The position numbers and the translations under genes are program-made. 64,000 bases of DNA from Nothopassalora personata (Eukaryota > Ascomycota > Dothideomycetes > Mycosphaerellales > Mycosphaerellaceae), in the NCBI GenBank assembly GCA_033816765.1, contig CM066288.1:930001-994000 (forward strand), read 5' to 3'. Every line of letters begins with the position of its first letter. Position 1 is the stretch's first letter. The notes under the pieces were generated by a model. That model did not search any database. It worked only from the letters and a program-made list of their open reading frames with translations, and was not told the origin of the DNA. Of this stretch, positions 8,984 to 18,901 are shown piece by piece.

Positions 8984-11791
8984 CTAAAAGGCGTACAGCT
9001 GGCGCAGCGCCTGCTCTTGCATCGGAGGCAGGTTGTGTAGGAAGTTGTCGAAGCCGGGGTCTCCGATCATCTGCTTGTATTGTGCCAGTACTTGCTCAAA
9101 TCCGGCCAGTGGACCATCTTCTTGCATGCCAGTCAGGAAGACGCCAGGTGCGTTTGCCATCTCCATGAAGAAGTCTAATAGACACTTCTCCAAAGCTTGA
9201 GGATTGTCAAGGACGACGTTGACAAAGCCCTTGTACGCGTGCCCTTTTTCATCAGTCCAGCCGACCTTTTGCATCGCGCGCAGGAATGGACCAGCGAAAT
9301 TGGCGAGGTGAGGTGCCAGCGCCTCGTGGCAGCCAAGGCCAAGACGTCCCAACGCAATCGCAGCGTTCTCGTTGAGTGAGTCCGGGACATCGGCGCTGAA
9401 CATAATTACTGCCAGCTTGGTCAGAAGACTTTGAACGTACGGTGCCATGCCCTCCTTCATTCGCATGGCGATTTCACCGCAAGACCAGCAGGCGTTGTTA
9501 ATCACCCTGTAAGCAGTTTCGGCATCTCCACTGATCTCGTTGATGTCAAGCTGCTCGATCAGGACTCGCATCAGCACCTCGAGGTATTGCTTGAGCTGTG
9601 GAAAGATATAGATTGCGCAGTCGCCAAGGAGAGCATAAGCTGACTGTCGCACGTCATTGTTCGAGTCCTTCATGCAGTACGCAAGCAATTGAAACATGTT
9701 CGGCTCCGCGTGACCAGCAAGTTGGGTGCTCTGTTCCTCATTCAGCGCCTGTATGATTGAGCTCAATAGATCCAAGCTGGTCACGAGGAAGTCTTTGTCA
9801 GGTGTGTCAAGATAAGATTGCTCCGCTGCTATGCCGTCCTCAAGGTTCTGCTGTATCAACTTGATGCAACGAGTGAAGAGCGGTTGAGCGAAGGGCGCGA
9901 ACTGGGCGCCAAGAGCCGTTGCCACGAAGGACAAGCATTCTAAAAGCGGGAACATCTCTCGAGACTGGTCCTGCACGCTCTGCCATCGCTCGATCAAGGC
10001 TGGCATGAGAAGGTTGACGTTGTGGGGCTCTGCAAGCGTGGGCGACGCATGCTCAGCCAATGTCTGAACACAGTCGTATAGGATGTACATGTTCTTGTCC
10101 TTGTACTTGCCGAAGCACTTCACGAACTGCTGCAGAATGACGTGACAGTAGGGTGCCAGCTGTGTGTTCGCCTTCTCCTCGAGGGCCGCAAAAGCCGAAG
10201 CTGCCGACTCTTGGACTTTCTTGTTGTTGTCCAGCATGCGGTTCAGCAAGCCTTCCATTATTGGCACGAAGAACTGCTCCTTAGGTGCTTCGTTATCGTG
10301 TGCAGCCCAGGACGCGAATCGACTTAGGGACCAGCAGGTGATCTGTCTCACAACCGGTTGCGGGTCTTGCAGTAGACTGAGCAGGTATGGGATGAGCTGT
10401 GGCAGATGTGGCTTGATGTCGTCCATGCACCCTGGTCCAATAGCGCCAAGTGCGAGGACGGCTGCTTCGCGATTCGGCCAGTCCTTGTGCTTCACGTTCG
10501 ACTCCAGCCAGGGTAGAACTTCTTGAAATACTGCGCCATGGAAGTGGCCAGCTAGAGAATCGAGTGATGCCGCCGAGCACTTTCGCAGGTTCCACTCTTC
10601 TTCCGGGTCGATATCGTCCAGATCGTCTTCGTCGATCTCTCCTTCGCTGAGATCGTCATCGTCCTCATATGCGAAGCCATTGACAGCAGGTTTGGTCTGG
10701 CCATTGGTAGCTGAGCCTGCATCACGCGAGTTCTTGGAAGTGGCGAATTGAGGCTTGATGTCTTTCGCCTCGTCTTCAACATCTGCATCATCGTCGTCGC
10801 CCTCCAGTCTGATCTGATCGTCTTCGCTGTAGATCATACAGTCCAGTAGTACGGGCACGATTCGACTCAAGTATGGAGCCATTGCATCTCGAAGGCCGGG
10901 TCTGCTGCTTGCTTCAAAGAAGAATTCCGCAGCGTCGAGAGCTAGCTCCTCATTCTGCTCGGCCTTTTGCTGCGATATCGTGTATTCGATGACGCCCCCA
11001 ATGTGTGGTATAAGGACTTCAGGAAGAGCGTCTGCGAGGAGGGCGAAAGCACGACAGACAAATCTGCGCACATCGTCGTTGGTGTCCGTGGCTAGTCGAA
11101 CGATTTCCGGCAGGATGTCGTTGATGTGATCTCGGATCGTGAGCGCCACAGGCTCATTCAGGAAGACGTTAATCGTGGCAAGTGACCGAGACCGCACCTT
11201 CGCGTTCTGGCTGTGCATAAACTCAACCAGCTTGGGCAGCAAGAAAGCTAGAGGCCGCTGCGCCTGGTACTCCTGGTCAAGAGCTTTTCGGTTGTCCTCA
11301 CAGATCTTCTGCAGCGCGCCCATTGCACCATCTTGGGTCTCGAGAGCAGATGAGTCGCTCGCAACGAGATCAACGAGATCCGGCAGAACCTGTGGCCAGC
11401 CGAGAACGCCACCTTGTCGTATCACTTCTGTGATAACGTTGCCGATGTAGTTGCGGATCTGCGTATTGCGGTCCTGCAGGCCTTGCAGGATGTTGGCTTT
11501 GATGTACGACTTGTTCAGTTCCGGCATCGACTTATACGAGCTCTTGACGTTGTTCTTGAGCATGATGGCAGATGCGCTTCGAGCTGCATGATATGCTTCC
11601 GTGGTCATGCCTGGAGGCGGCGTGGGGTTGACGGCGAGGTATGTCAGGTAGTTGTTGATGTCTGGAGAGGCCTTGGCCTGCCGGAGCATCTGTTCAGCCT
11701 TCTTCTGCGCGGTAATGTCATGGCCGCTGAGTGAGTCTCGCAGGCACTGGGCAAGCTGTGCCAGGTTCTCTGGTTGTGGCTGCCACGCCAT
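8984..11791 (-). CDS. KAP104: Transportin / karyopherin beta-2 (Kap104-type nuclear import receptor)
   Basis: A single exon of 935 residues, close to yeast Kap104 (918). The whole protein is HEAT-repeat helices. The diagnostic feature is the long acidic loop at about residues 330-400 (DDDDADVEDEAKD, then YEDDDDLSEGEIDEDDLDDI) running straight into EEEWNLRKCSAASLDSLAG, the transportin signature that distinguishes it from importin-beta 1. Importins of this type bring PY-NLS cargo such as hnRNP and mRNA-export proteins into the nucleus and release it when Ran-GTP displaces the acidic loop. The start ATG at 11791 is in good position: MAWQPQPENLAQLAQCLRDSLS matches the family N-terminal helix. The gene is uninterrupted, with no sign of decay. 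Confidence 0.95.
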   Translation of the reverse strand: MAWQPQPENLAQLAQCLRDSLSGHDITAQKKAEQMLRQAKASPDINNYLTYLAVNPTPPPGMTTEAYHAARSASAIMLKNNVKSSYKSMPELNKSYIKANILQGLQDRNTQIRNYIGNVITEVIRQGGVLGWPQVLPDLVDLVASDSSALETQDGAMGALQKICEDNRKALDQEYQAQRPLAFLLPKLVEFMHSQNAKVRSRSLATINVFLNEPVALTIRDHINDILPEIVRLATDTNDDVRRFVCRAFALLADALPEVLIPHIGGVIEYTISQQKAEQNEELALDAAEFFFEASSRPGLRDAMAPYLSRIVPVLLDCMIYSEDDQIRLEGDDDDADVEDEAKDIKPQFATSKNSRDAGSATNGQTKPAVNGFAYEDDDDLSEGEIDEDDLDDIDPEEEWNLRKCSAASLDSLAGHFHGAVFQEVLPWLESNVKHKDWPNREAAVLALGAIGPGCMDDIKPHLPQLIPYLLSLLQDPQPVVRQITCWSLSRFASWAAHDNEAPKEQFFVPIMEGLLNRMLDNNKKVQESAASAFAALEEKANTQLAPYCHVILQQFVKCFGKYKDKNMYILYDCVQTLAEHASPTLAEPHNVNLLMPALIERWQSVQDQSREMFPLLECLSFVATALGAQFAPFAQPLFTRCIKLIQQNLEDGIAAEQSYLDTPDKDFLVTSLDLLSSIIQALNEEQSTQLAGHAEPNMFQLLAYCMKDSNNDVRQSAYALLGDCAIYIFPQLKQYLEVLMRVLIEQLDINEISGDAETAYRVINNACWSCGEIAMRMKEGMAPYVQSLLTKLAVIMFSADVPDSLNENAAIALGRLGLGCHEALAPHLANFAGPFLRAMQKVGWTDEKGHAYKGFVNVVLDNPQALEKCLLDFFMEMANAPGVFLTGMQEDGPLAGFEQVLAQYKQMIGDPGFDNFLHNLPPMQEQALRQLYAF

Positions 11792-13399
11792 GATAGCGGG
11801 TGTTATGTGCTATTTCGATGCGGAATTCCGCCGAGTATGGTCTGGGGTGTGGTGTATAGCAGGTGCGTGGTAGGAGTAGCAGAAGCGCGAAAGTATGGAG
11901 TGTATGTTAAGCCTGCAGGGTGAGGCGCGGACTAGCGCGTGGGTGAGGACAGCTAGGTCGAAGTCGCGCGGAGCACAGGACGCGGTTCGACTGACAGTGG
12001 AAGGGAGCGGCAGTCAGGCTCATCGTGTACGTGTAGCGGGCATGGCGATGCTGTTCATCTCTTGCTCTGGCGAAAAGCGGCAGCCGCGGGCAGCGTGCAA
12101 GTGTGTGCCCAACCGTCTGGCGAGACTTTGCCGTCGACGCTCGTGCGAGTTATTTTCGAGTCAAGCGTAGTACGGGAGAGTCAGGAAGCCGGAGCGCATC
12201 AGTGGCCGCGTATGTGGGTGCAAGCCTGAGAGGTGCGAGGTCTCTGGATTTCTTCCCCCAAATCCCTTCCCGGCGGGTCGAGGCAGGAGCAGATTTCCTC
12301 AGGGTCCACCAGCGCAACCAAACACTCACTTTGTTCTTCACCTTTACATTGTCTTTCTCACAAGCCGGATGATTCTCGCGACGTCAGTCGTGCGTGTGAC
12401 ATCTGACAAATTGCGGTGAGTCCGCAGTCTCGGCTACGATACCTCCACGATCCCAGTCTGCTGCTGTTTGCTGCCAAAATGGCCAGAGATTTCCCTGGAG
12501 CTGCCAGTCAGACAATATTTTTCTCTGGGGCACAGCATATCAATGGCGAAGTCATTCCGGTTGGACAGACCGCTTCGATGGTTCGGAGAGTCTGGTAGGT
12601 GCGCACGAGCGGTGACGTTTCCATGTGTATGCGCCGAGGGCCAGGCACGTGCCCGTCATGTTGTCCTACTACTCTAATGCAGGAACCCCTAAATAGTATA
12701 TAGCCAGTGATGTGCTACCACTGATGTTGCCAACGAGCGCTGATGCTAACCAGATGCAACCCTTCGTATGCAATTGAACGAATGCTTGAAAAACTCTACA
12801 ATAAGGTTTAGTAGACAGTCGAAGTAAGCTGAGTGGATAGCATATAACGCGCGGCATGTCTTAAGACAGGAAGCATATCGTGACGCACTGATCTGTAGCA
12901 GCCCCAGCTCAAATCAGACGACACCACCGCAACGCTCGGCGGAGCAAGCAAGGACGTGACGCTAGATGTGCCACCGGGAGCGCCAAGATTCATGTCGCGA
13001 ACCATTCTGAACGCAGATATTTGACTCAAGCCCTGCCTTTGTGTGGATTCACGCTTCATCTCTCGGCATGCTCCCCCTGCCATAACTCCCAGCCAAGCAC
13101 AACAGAGGGTGCCACCATGAAGCATCGCTGTGCCAGTATCGCGAGCTCCAAGTGGGAGTATTGTTCAGCCTTACTCGTGCTAGGTGCGATCCCAGATAGT
13201 CGGACAGACCGGTCCGCCTCGGAGCATGGCGCCCGCAGCTGACCATCTCAAATCATGCGTGCCACGCTCGAATTTCAGATTCCGTTTTCAGCAGGTCATA
13301 CTGAATATTGAGGCTGCGCGAGAAGCACGCAGGTAACGATCGTGGAGTATTTCCAGACTGTGGCCACCATGTCACATGATCATCAGCATGCTCGATGTG
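11792..13399. other. Intergenic, transportin upstream region and TPK 3' flank
   Basis: 1.6 kb with no supported gene on either strand. Short open frames lack domains. The part near 11800-12400 is the promoter side of the transportin gene. No repeat, inverted-repeat element or RNA gene was recognised. Confidence 0.5.
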
Positions 13400-14227
13400 T
13401 CATCTTTCTGTTTGCCTCTCAACCGTGAAGAGAACCTCGGTATTGGTGGTGACGGACACTTGATCCGCCAAAATGTGATTAGACGTACTGACTTGTCCTC
13501 CCATTTCAGTCGGCCAGTCGGTCACATCCCACTCAAATCCCTTGATCGTGATCAAAGCTTTGCCATACAGCGGCAGGATGCCAACATTGCGTGTGATCAG
13601 GCCCTCCATTAGCGGCGTCCTCATCGTAGTAGTACCTTTGGGCAGCAAGATGGTAATACTGGCCTCGGAGAACAACCAGAATCGTATGTGTGGGTGGTTG
13701 CACTTTTGCTCACGATATATCTCGTGCAGAAGCCCAATTCCCTGATCGACACGACCACCAACGCTGCCCAGGACTAGAATATCTTCGACGTGTGGCACAT
13801 TCTCGATGACCTTGGTGATAGCTTTACCGAAGTCGGTACTGTACTGATCAGGATCGTGAGAAACTTGCACGCCCACCTGTTCATATTTCTTCCGGACATC
13901 GTCTTTGACGGAATCCAGATCGCCATGGATTGCGTCTGGAAGTGCCTTCTTCAGAGCCGAGGGCCATGGCTGGTCGTGATAGCGAGCCAGTAGGAGGTCA
14001 TGGAGACGGTTGGCTCCTCCATCCGCGCAGATCACGTACGACGCATGGTCATGGAGTCTTTCGAAGCACTTGAAGTCGCTGACGAGGGAGTTGAGGATGA
14101 TCAATGCCGTCGTGGATCTTCCGGAGCGCCCATTCTCCTTCAACTTAGCTGCCAGAAACCGGGTAAGATGCAGTTCTGCAGAAGAGCTGCCATCAATCCT
14201 GCCAGTCAAACCATGGCCATTCTCCAT
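13400..14227 (-). CDS. THI80: Thiamine pyrophosphokinase
   Basis: This enzyme transfers pyrophosphate from ATP to thiamine to make the cofactor thiamine diphosphate in the cytosol. The frame is open further upstream, but the ATG at 14227 (MENGHGLTGR) is the best start: the upstream extension is Arg-rich and runs through the neighbour's promoter. This gives 275 residues. Family motifs seen in order are LIILNS near the N-terminus, YVICADGGANRLHDLL (substrate-binding loop), PDAIHGDLDSV (the GDxDS metal/ATP motif), DPDQYSTDFGKAI (the DQxxTDF motif) and GSVGGRVDQ. The C-terminal domain ends with the typical GGQVSTSNHI. It stands head-to-head with the Mia40 gene, 213 bases between ATGs. No intron is needed. 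Confidence 0.94.
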   Translation of the reverse strand: MENGHGLTGRIDGSSSAELHLTRFLAAKLKENGRSGRSTTALIILNSLVSDFKCFERLHDHASYVICADGGANRLHDLLLARYHDQPWPSALKKALPDAIHGDLDSVKDDVRKKYEQVGVQVSHDPDQYSTDFGKAITKVIENVPHVEDILVLGSVGGRVDQGIGLLHEIYREQKCNHPHIRFWLFSEASITILLPKGTTTMRTPLMEGLITRNVGILPLYGKALITIKGFEWDVTDWPTEMGGQVSTSNHILADQVSVTTNTEVLFTVERQTER

Positions 14228-14440
14228 TGTGCATGCAGCAGCAGCTCCCTTGTTGTCATTCGATGATCGTCGGCGGCGTCGGCAGTGCTCGGAGCATCCT
14301 TGCCGCTTCAAGTGACGAAATGCACGAAGTGGGCCGAGCCGACGAGATCTTTGGAGCATCGAAACACGACTTGCACCTTTTAGCGGTACGACGTCCTTCA
14401 ATCATACTTCTAATTCATTTTCTTAGTCACGGCATTGGAG
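14228..14440. promoter_or_regulatory. Bidirectional promoter between thiamine pyrophosphokinase and Mia40
   Basis: Only 213 bases separate the two divergent start codons (14227 on minus, 14441 on plus), so both core promoters and both leaders must share this segment. No TATA box is evident. Regulation cannot be read from it directly. Confidence 0.6.
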
Positions 14441-15362
14441 ATGTTTCGACCGGCTTTCAGGGCAGCTACAGCTGCGCGCACGATACCAAAGGCACAATCG
14501 ACCGGGAGACGATTCGCTAGCACCGCGCCCCCAAAATCACGGAGTTGGAAAGGTTCTGCTGTGAGATGGACTGCAGCTGGCGCCATAGTGTACTATTATA
14601 ACACTGCGACTGTGTTCGCGGAAGAGCCAAGATGTACGTGCGAATCAATGAATAAAAACAACGTAGGGTAATTATTCACCAGATGCAGTCCATGCGCCAC
14701 CGGAGACATCGAGCGAATCCGAGACTTACCAAGACATCGATTCGATAGCGGAGCGACGGAGAGCACGAGCACGAGCAACGCAGCAACAGTCGCAGCCCTC
14801 TGAGCGGACAATCGTAGCGGAGGGATCGGCACCAGATGGTGAGCAAGTTGTAGCAGGCGGACCAGGTGCTCTGGAAGAAGAAGCAGATCAGCAAGGCGCG
14901 TTCAACGAGGAGACGGGAGAGATCAATTGGGACTGTCCATGCTTAGGTGGTATGGCACACGGCCCCTGTGGCGACCAGTTCAAAGCTGCTTTCAGCTGCT
15001 TCGTTTACTCGAAGGAGGAACCGAAGGGCGTGGACTGTATTGAGCATTTTAAGACTATGCAAAACTGCTTCCGAGAGCACCCAGAGATCTATGGCTCGGA
15101 GCTCGACGAGGAGGAAGTGGATGCTCAGATCGCGGCGGAGGGTAATGAGACAAACACTCCGATGTCAGCGCCATCAGCACCTGCTTCAGGACCAGCGAAT
15201 ACTCCGCCCGCGACATCATCGAATGAAGAGGATCCGCAACAGCGTGCGCGAGCTGCAAAGGAACAAGTGAGCCGAAGTAAAGGGCCCCATGACGAGGCAG
15301 ATGAGGTGATGCAGAAAGCATGGCAGGATGGCCGTGAATCGTCGACGGCGAAGCAAGACTAG
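14441..15362 (+). CDS. MIA40: Mitochondrial intermembrane-space import and assembly protein Mia40
   Basis: Two exons, 14441-14633 and 14683-15362, joined by a 49-nt GT-AG intron at a phase-1 codon ([15 protein letters not shown]), give 290 residues. The N-terminus is a mitochondrial presequence ([20 protein letters not shown]) followed by one membrane anchor ([17 protein letters not shown]), as in fungal Mia40. The catalytic redox motif CPC is present ([10 protein letters not shown]), followed by the twin CX9C pair ([11 protein letters not shown] and [11 protein letters not shown]). Mia40 oxidises incoming small Cys-rich proteins in the intermembrane space and is itself reoxidised by Erv1. 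The start is ATG at 14441; an upstream TTG in the same frame is ignored. The tail is an acidic, low-complexity extension. Confidence 0.95.
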
Positions 15363-15929
15363 TTCCGGGACTTTCGCATAGTGGCATAGGCCGGCGGCAT
15401 CTTCGCGCTTGATACAGTAGCATTTGGGCGGCATCAACAGCAAAAGCACCACAATGTAGCATAGATGTAACATACCTGTACAGAATCGCAGCACCTTCAC
15501 GTTGAAGGTAGTAAGTCTACACGATCATGACAAGCAGTTTGCATTCACTGACTGCTCCGGATGAATCGCGCTGTTGCCTGTGAATGAATGACAACATAAA
15601 GCTTAATGAGTGAAGAGCCTCAAGCCACCGAGAATCACCCTGCGAACAACACCCTCGTAGTCGAAGTAACCAACACAACCGCCACTCTCTTCCCACCTTC
15701 CTTCCTTTCTACCACCACCACTCACCGACAAGACACCAGCATACAGGTTATTCTTCAGCAGCACGACGAGCCTCTGCTAATAAAAGCGCGCTGGGTTAGC
15801 GAGCACAACTGCTGGCCCGCACGTGTCACCGCAGCTCTTCGTCTTTAAGACTGCAACGCGACACACTTCATCTTCGACATCCGGCTCCACCCCCCCTCCA
15901 AACCACACACCATCGCGTCCACAGCCATC
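15363..15929. other. Intergenic, cullin-1 promoter and leader
   Basis: 567 bases. The last 200 or so are C/A-rich with CACC-type runs typical of a fungal leader before the cullin ATG. No other feature was seen. Confidence 0.55.
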
Positions 15930-18312
15930 ATGTCGACGCAGGCGGCAGCTGCGGCCGTCAGACCACCACCACCACCCCCGGTGTCCAAGGACGACATCGT
16001 GGGCACATGGAACTTCCTCGAATGGGGTGTTGAGAAGATCATGTACAGCTTGAAGGACGGCGTGGACCTTAAGACTTACATGTCGCTCTATACCAGCATC
16101 CACAACTTCTGCACAGCGCAAAAGGCAGTTGGCACCGGGCAAGCTCTCAACTCGACTCACCGCGGCGCACACCTACTTGGCGAGGATCTTTATCACAGAC
16201 TCAACGGGTACCTGAAGTCTCACCTTGGCTTGGTGCACGCGGAGATGGTCCAGCACCAGGATGAGGCACTGCTCACATTCTACATCAAGGAGTGGAAGAG
16301 ATACACTCAAGCCGGCATGTACAACAACCATCTTTTCCGATACCTGAATCGCCACTGGGTCAAGCGCGAAATGGATGAGGGCAAGAAGGACATCTACGAC
16401 ATCTACACTCTTCACCTGGTGCGATGGAAGGAGGACATGTTCGGCACTACACAAAATGCTGTTATGGATGCGGTGCTGCGGCTGGTCGAGAAGCAGCGGA
16501 ACGGCGAGACTATTGAGCAAAGTAAGGTCAAAGAGGTGGTCAACTCGTTCGTGTCTCTCGGTATCGACGAAGCGGATAGCACGAAGACCACTCTCGACGT
16601 CTACCGTCAGTACTTCGAGAAGCCATACCTTGACGCAACCGCTGCGTACTACGACAAGGAGTCGCAATCTTTCCTAGCCGAAAACTCTGTGTTCGACTAC
16701 ATGAAGAAGGCGGAGAAGAGATTGGACGAAGAGAAGGAGCGTGTACCACTATACCTGCTGCCCGAGATCATGGTTCCTCTCATGAAGACATGCGAGTCTT
16801 CACTGATCGCCAAGCATGCACCAGTCCTTCGCGACGAGTTCCAGATCCTTCTGGACAACGATCGTGAAGAGGATATGGCTCGCATGTACAAGCTACTTGC
16901 ACGCATTCCAGAGGGTCTTGATCCACTCCGGGCCACGTTCGAGACTCATGTACGGACGGCAGGTCACCAGGCAGTCGAGAAGATTGCAGATCAGGGCGAC
17001 AGCCTTGATCCCAAGGCATACATCGATGCACTCCTGGAAGTACACACGCAGTATGCTGCCCTGGTTCAGAACGCTTTCACTGGAGAGTCCGAGTTCGTGC
17101 GTTCGCTTGACAACGCTTGCAGAGAGTATGTGAACCGGAACAAGGCCTGCGCAAAGAACTCGAATCGGTCACCCGAGCTGCTGGCGAAGCACTCCGACAA
17201 CGTCCTGAAGCGGTTTACTAAGGCTACCGAAGAAGACGACATGGAGAAGTTGCTTGACCACATCATGACCATCTTCAAGTACATCGAGGACAAGGACGTC
17301 TTTCAGAAATTTTACTCACGGCACTTGGCAAAGCGTCTGGTCAACGGCACCAGCGCTTCGCCCGATGCGGAGACGTCCATGATCTCCAAGCTGAAGGACG
17401 CTTCAGGTTTCGAGTACACCAACAAGCTCCAGCGCATGTTCCAGGACATTCAGACATCGAAGGATCTCAACAGCGAATACGAAAACTGGCGATCTCAGAA
17501 CATCGGTAATGAAGATCGCAAGGATGAAGTCGATGCCAACTACCAGGTCTTGGGTACTGGTTTCTGGCCATTGCAACCCCCAAGCACACCTTTTGCCCCA
17601 CCGCTTGCCATCGTCAAGACATACGAGCGCTTCGCCACGTTCTACAACAAGAAGCACGGTGGTCGCAAGCTCAGTTGGCTGTGGCATCTGTGCAAGGGTG
17701 AGATCCGAGCCAACTACGTGAAGATGAATAAGGTGCCGTACACCTTCCAGGTGTCGACTTACCAGATGGCCATTCTGCTCATGTTCAACGATGCCGATAC
17801 CGTCAGCTACGATTCGTTCTCCGAGCTCACCTCCCTCGCCAAGGAGACTCTCGACCCCTCGATCGGTATTATGATCAAGGCCAAGGTTCTCACAGCCAGC
17901 CCAGAGGGCGCACCACCTCAGAGTGGCACAACGTACTCGCTCAATTATGGCTTCAAGAACAAGAAGCTCAAAGTCAACCTTAATGTGGCCATCAAAGCGG
18001 AGCAGAAGCAGGAAGCCGAGGATACGCATAAGACGATTGAAGAGGATCGTAAGATGCTGATGCAGGTAAGTTTGCACCACTCCCTTGCCCCACCTTACGA
18101 GACATTGCTAACGTTCCTTACAGTCAGCGATCGTGCGTATCATGAAGTCTCGCAAGCAGATGAAGCACAACCAGCTCGTTTCGGAGACGATCGGCCAGAT
18201 TAAGAGCCGCTTCATGCCGAAGGTGGCAGATATCAAGAAGTGCATCGACATTCTCTTGGAGAAGGAGTACCTCGAGCGTCTCGATGGCGACGAACTTGGC
18301 TACCTTGCTTAA
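15930..18312 (+). CDS. Cullin-1 (Cdc53-type SCF ubiquitin-ligase scaffold)
   Basis: Exon 1 is 15930-18065 and exon 2 is 18124-18312, split by a 58-nt GT-AG intron with branch site GCTAAC; the product has 774 residues, like human CUL1. The N-terminal helical repeats ([31 protein letters not shown]) bind Skp1/F-box adaptors. The cullin homology region contains [16 protein letters not shown] and TGFWPLQPP and binds Rbx1. Exon 2 encodes the winged-helix C-terminus with the neddylation site, Lys about 720 in IVRIMKSRK, ending [14 protein letters not shown]. The family role is the rigid scaffold for cell-cycle and signalling SCF ligases in nucleus and cytosol. Nedd8 is removed from it by the COP9 signalosome, whose CSN5 subunit is also encoded in this window at 40913. 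A proline run (PPPPPP) follows the start. Confidence 0.96.
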
Positions 18313-18901
18313 GGGTATGCTATTTCCTCATCTCGACGGCGTTCGCGGCAAGGGTTATGGAGACATGGAACGGAAGAGGCTGCGGCTGGAGCTGCGGCTT
18401 GGGACGAATACGGGCTTTAAGATTGGGTTGTGGGTTTTGCTTCGTTAGCATGGCGTAAGGCGTTCAAAATGCGTCGCTTTCATTGAATGGTGATGAGAGA
18501 TGGTAGCGTCAATACGCATAGCATGCAGCCTGGCTCTCAGTAGAGCAGCATAGAGAGCATGTCACAATGAGAAGCATGAAGGAGAATGCGAAGATCTCCC
18601 TGTAAATCCCGCCTCTCCCGCGAGACTGATGTCTTAGTCTTTCTACTTAACCAGACGGCATATCGAGTATCGTCGGCGACCTTCACGTGCCAAAAAATCG
18701 TCATGAAGCTTCCGGCCAATCAGAAGCCAACATTGCAACGAGCCTTGCCCGCCGCCGACTCGTCCGTATGTGTGGCAGCTCCGATCTTAAAGCTACGTTG
18801 ACTTTCTCGTTGTTCTGTCGCCTCCCAGTGTGCACATACTCTCCTTTGCAACAATGTATGTATACGAATTACCGACAATCCATCGCCTCGCCATACTGAC
18901 A
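18313..18901. other. Intergenic between cullin-1 and Spf1
   Basis: 589 bases holding the cullin 3' UTR and the Spf1 promoter. The region 18315-18440 is G-rich. Nothing else was recognised. Confidence 0.5.
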
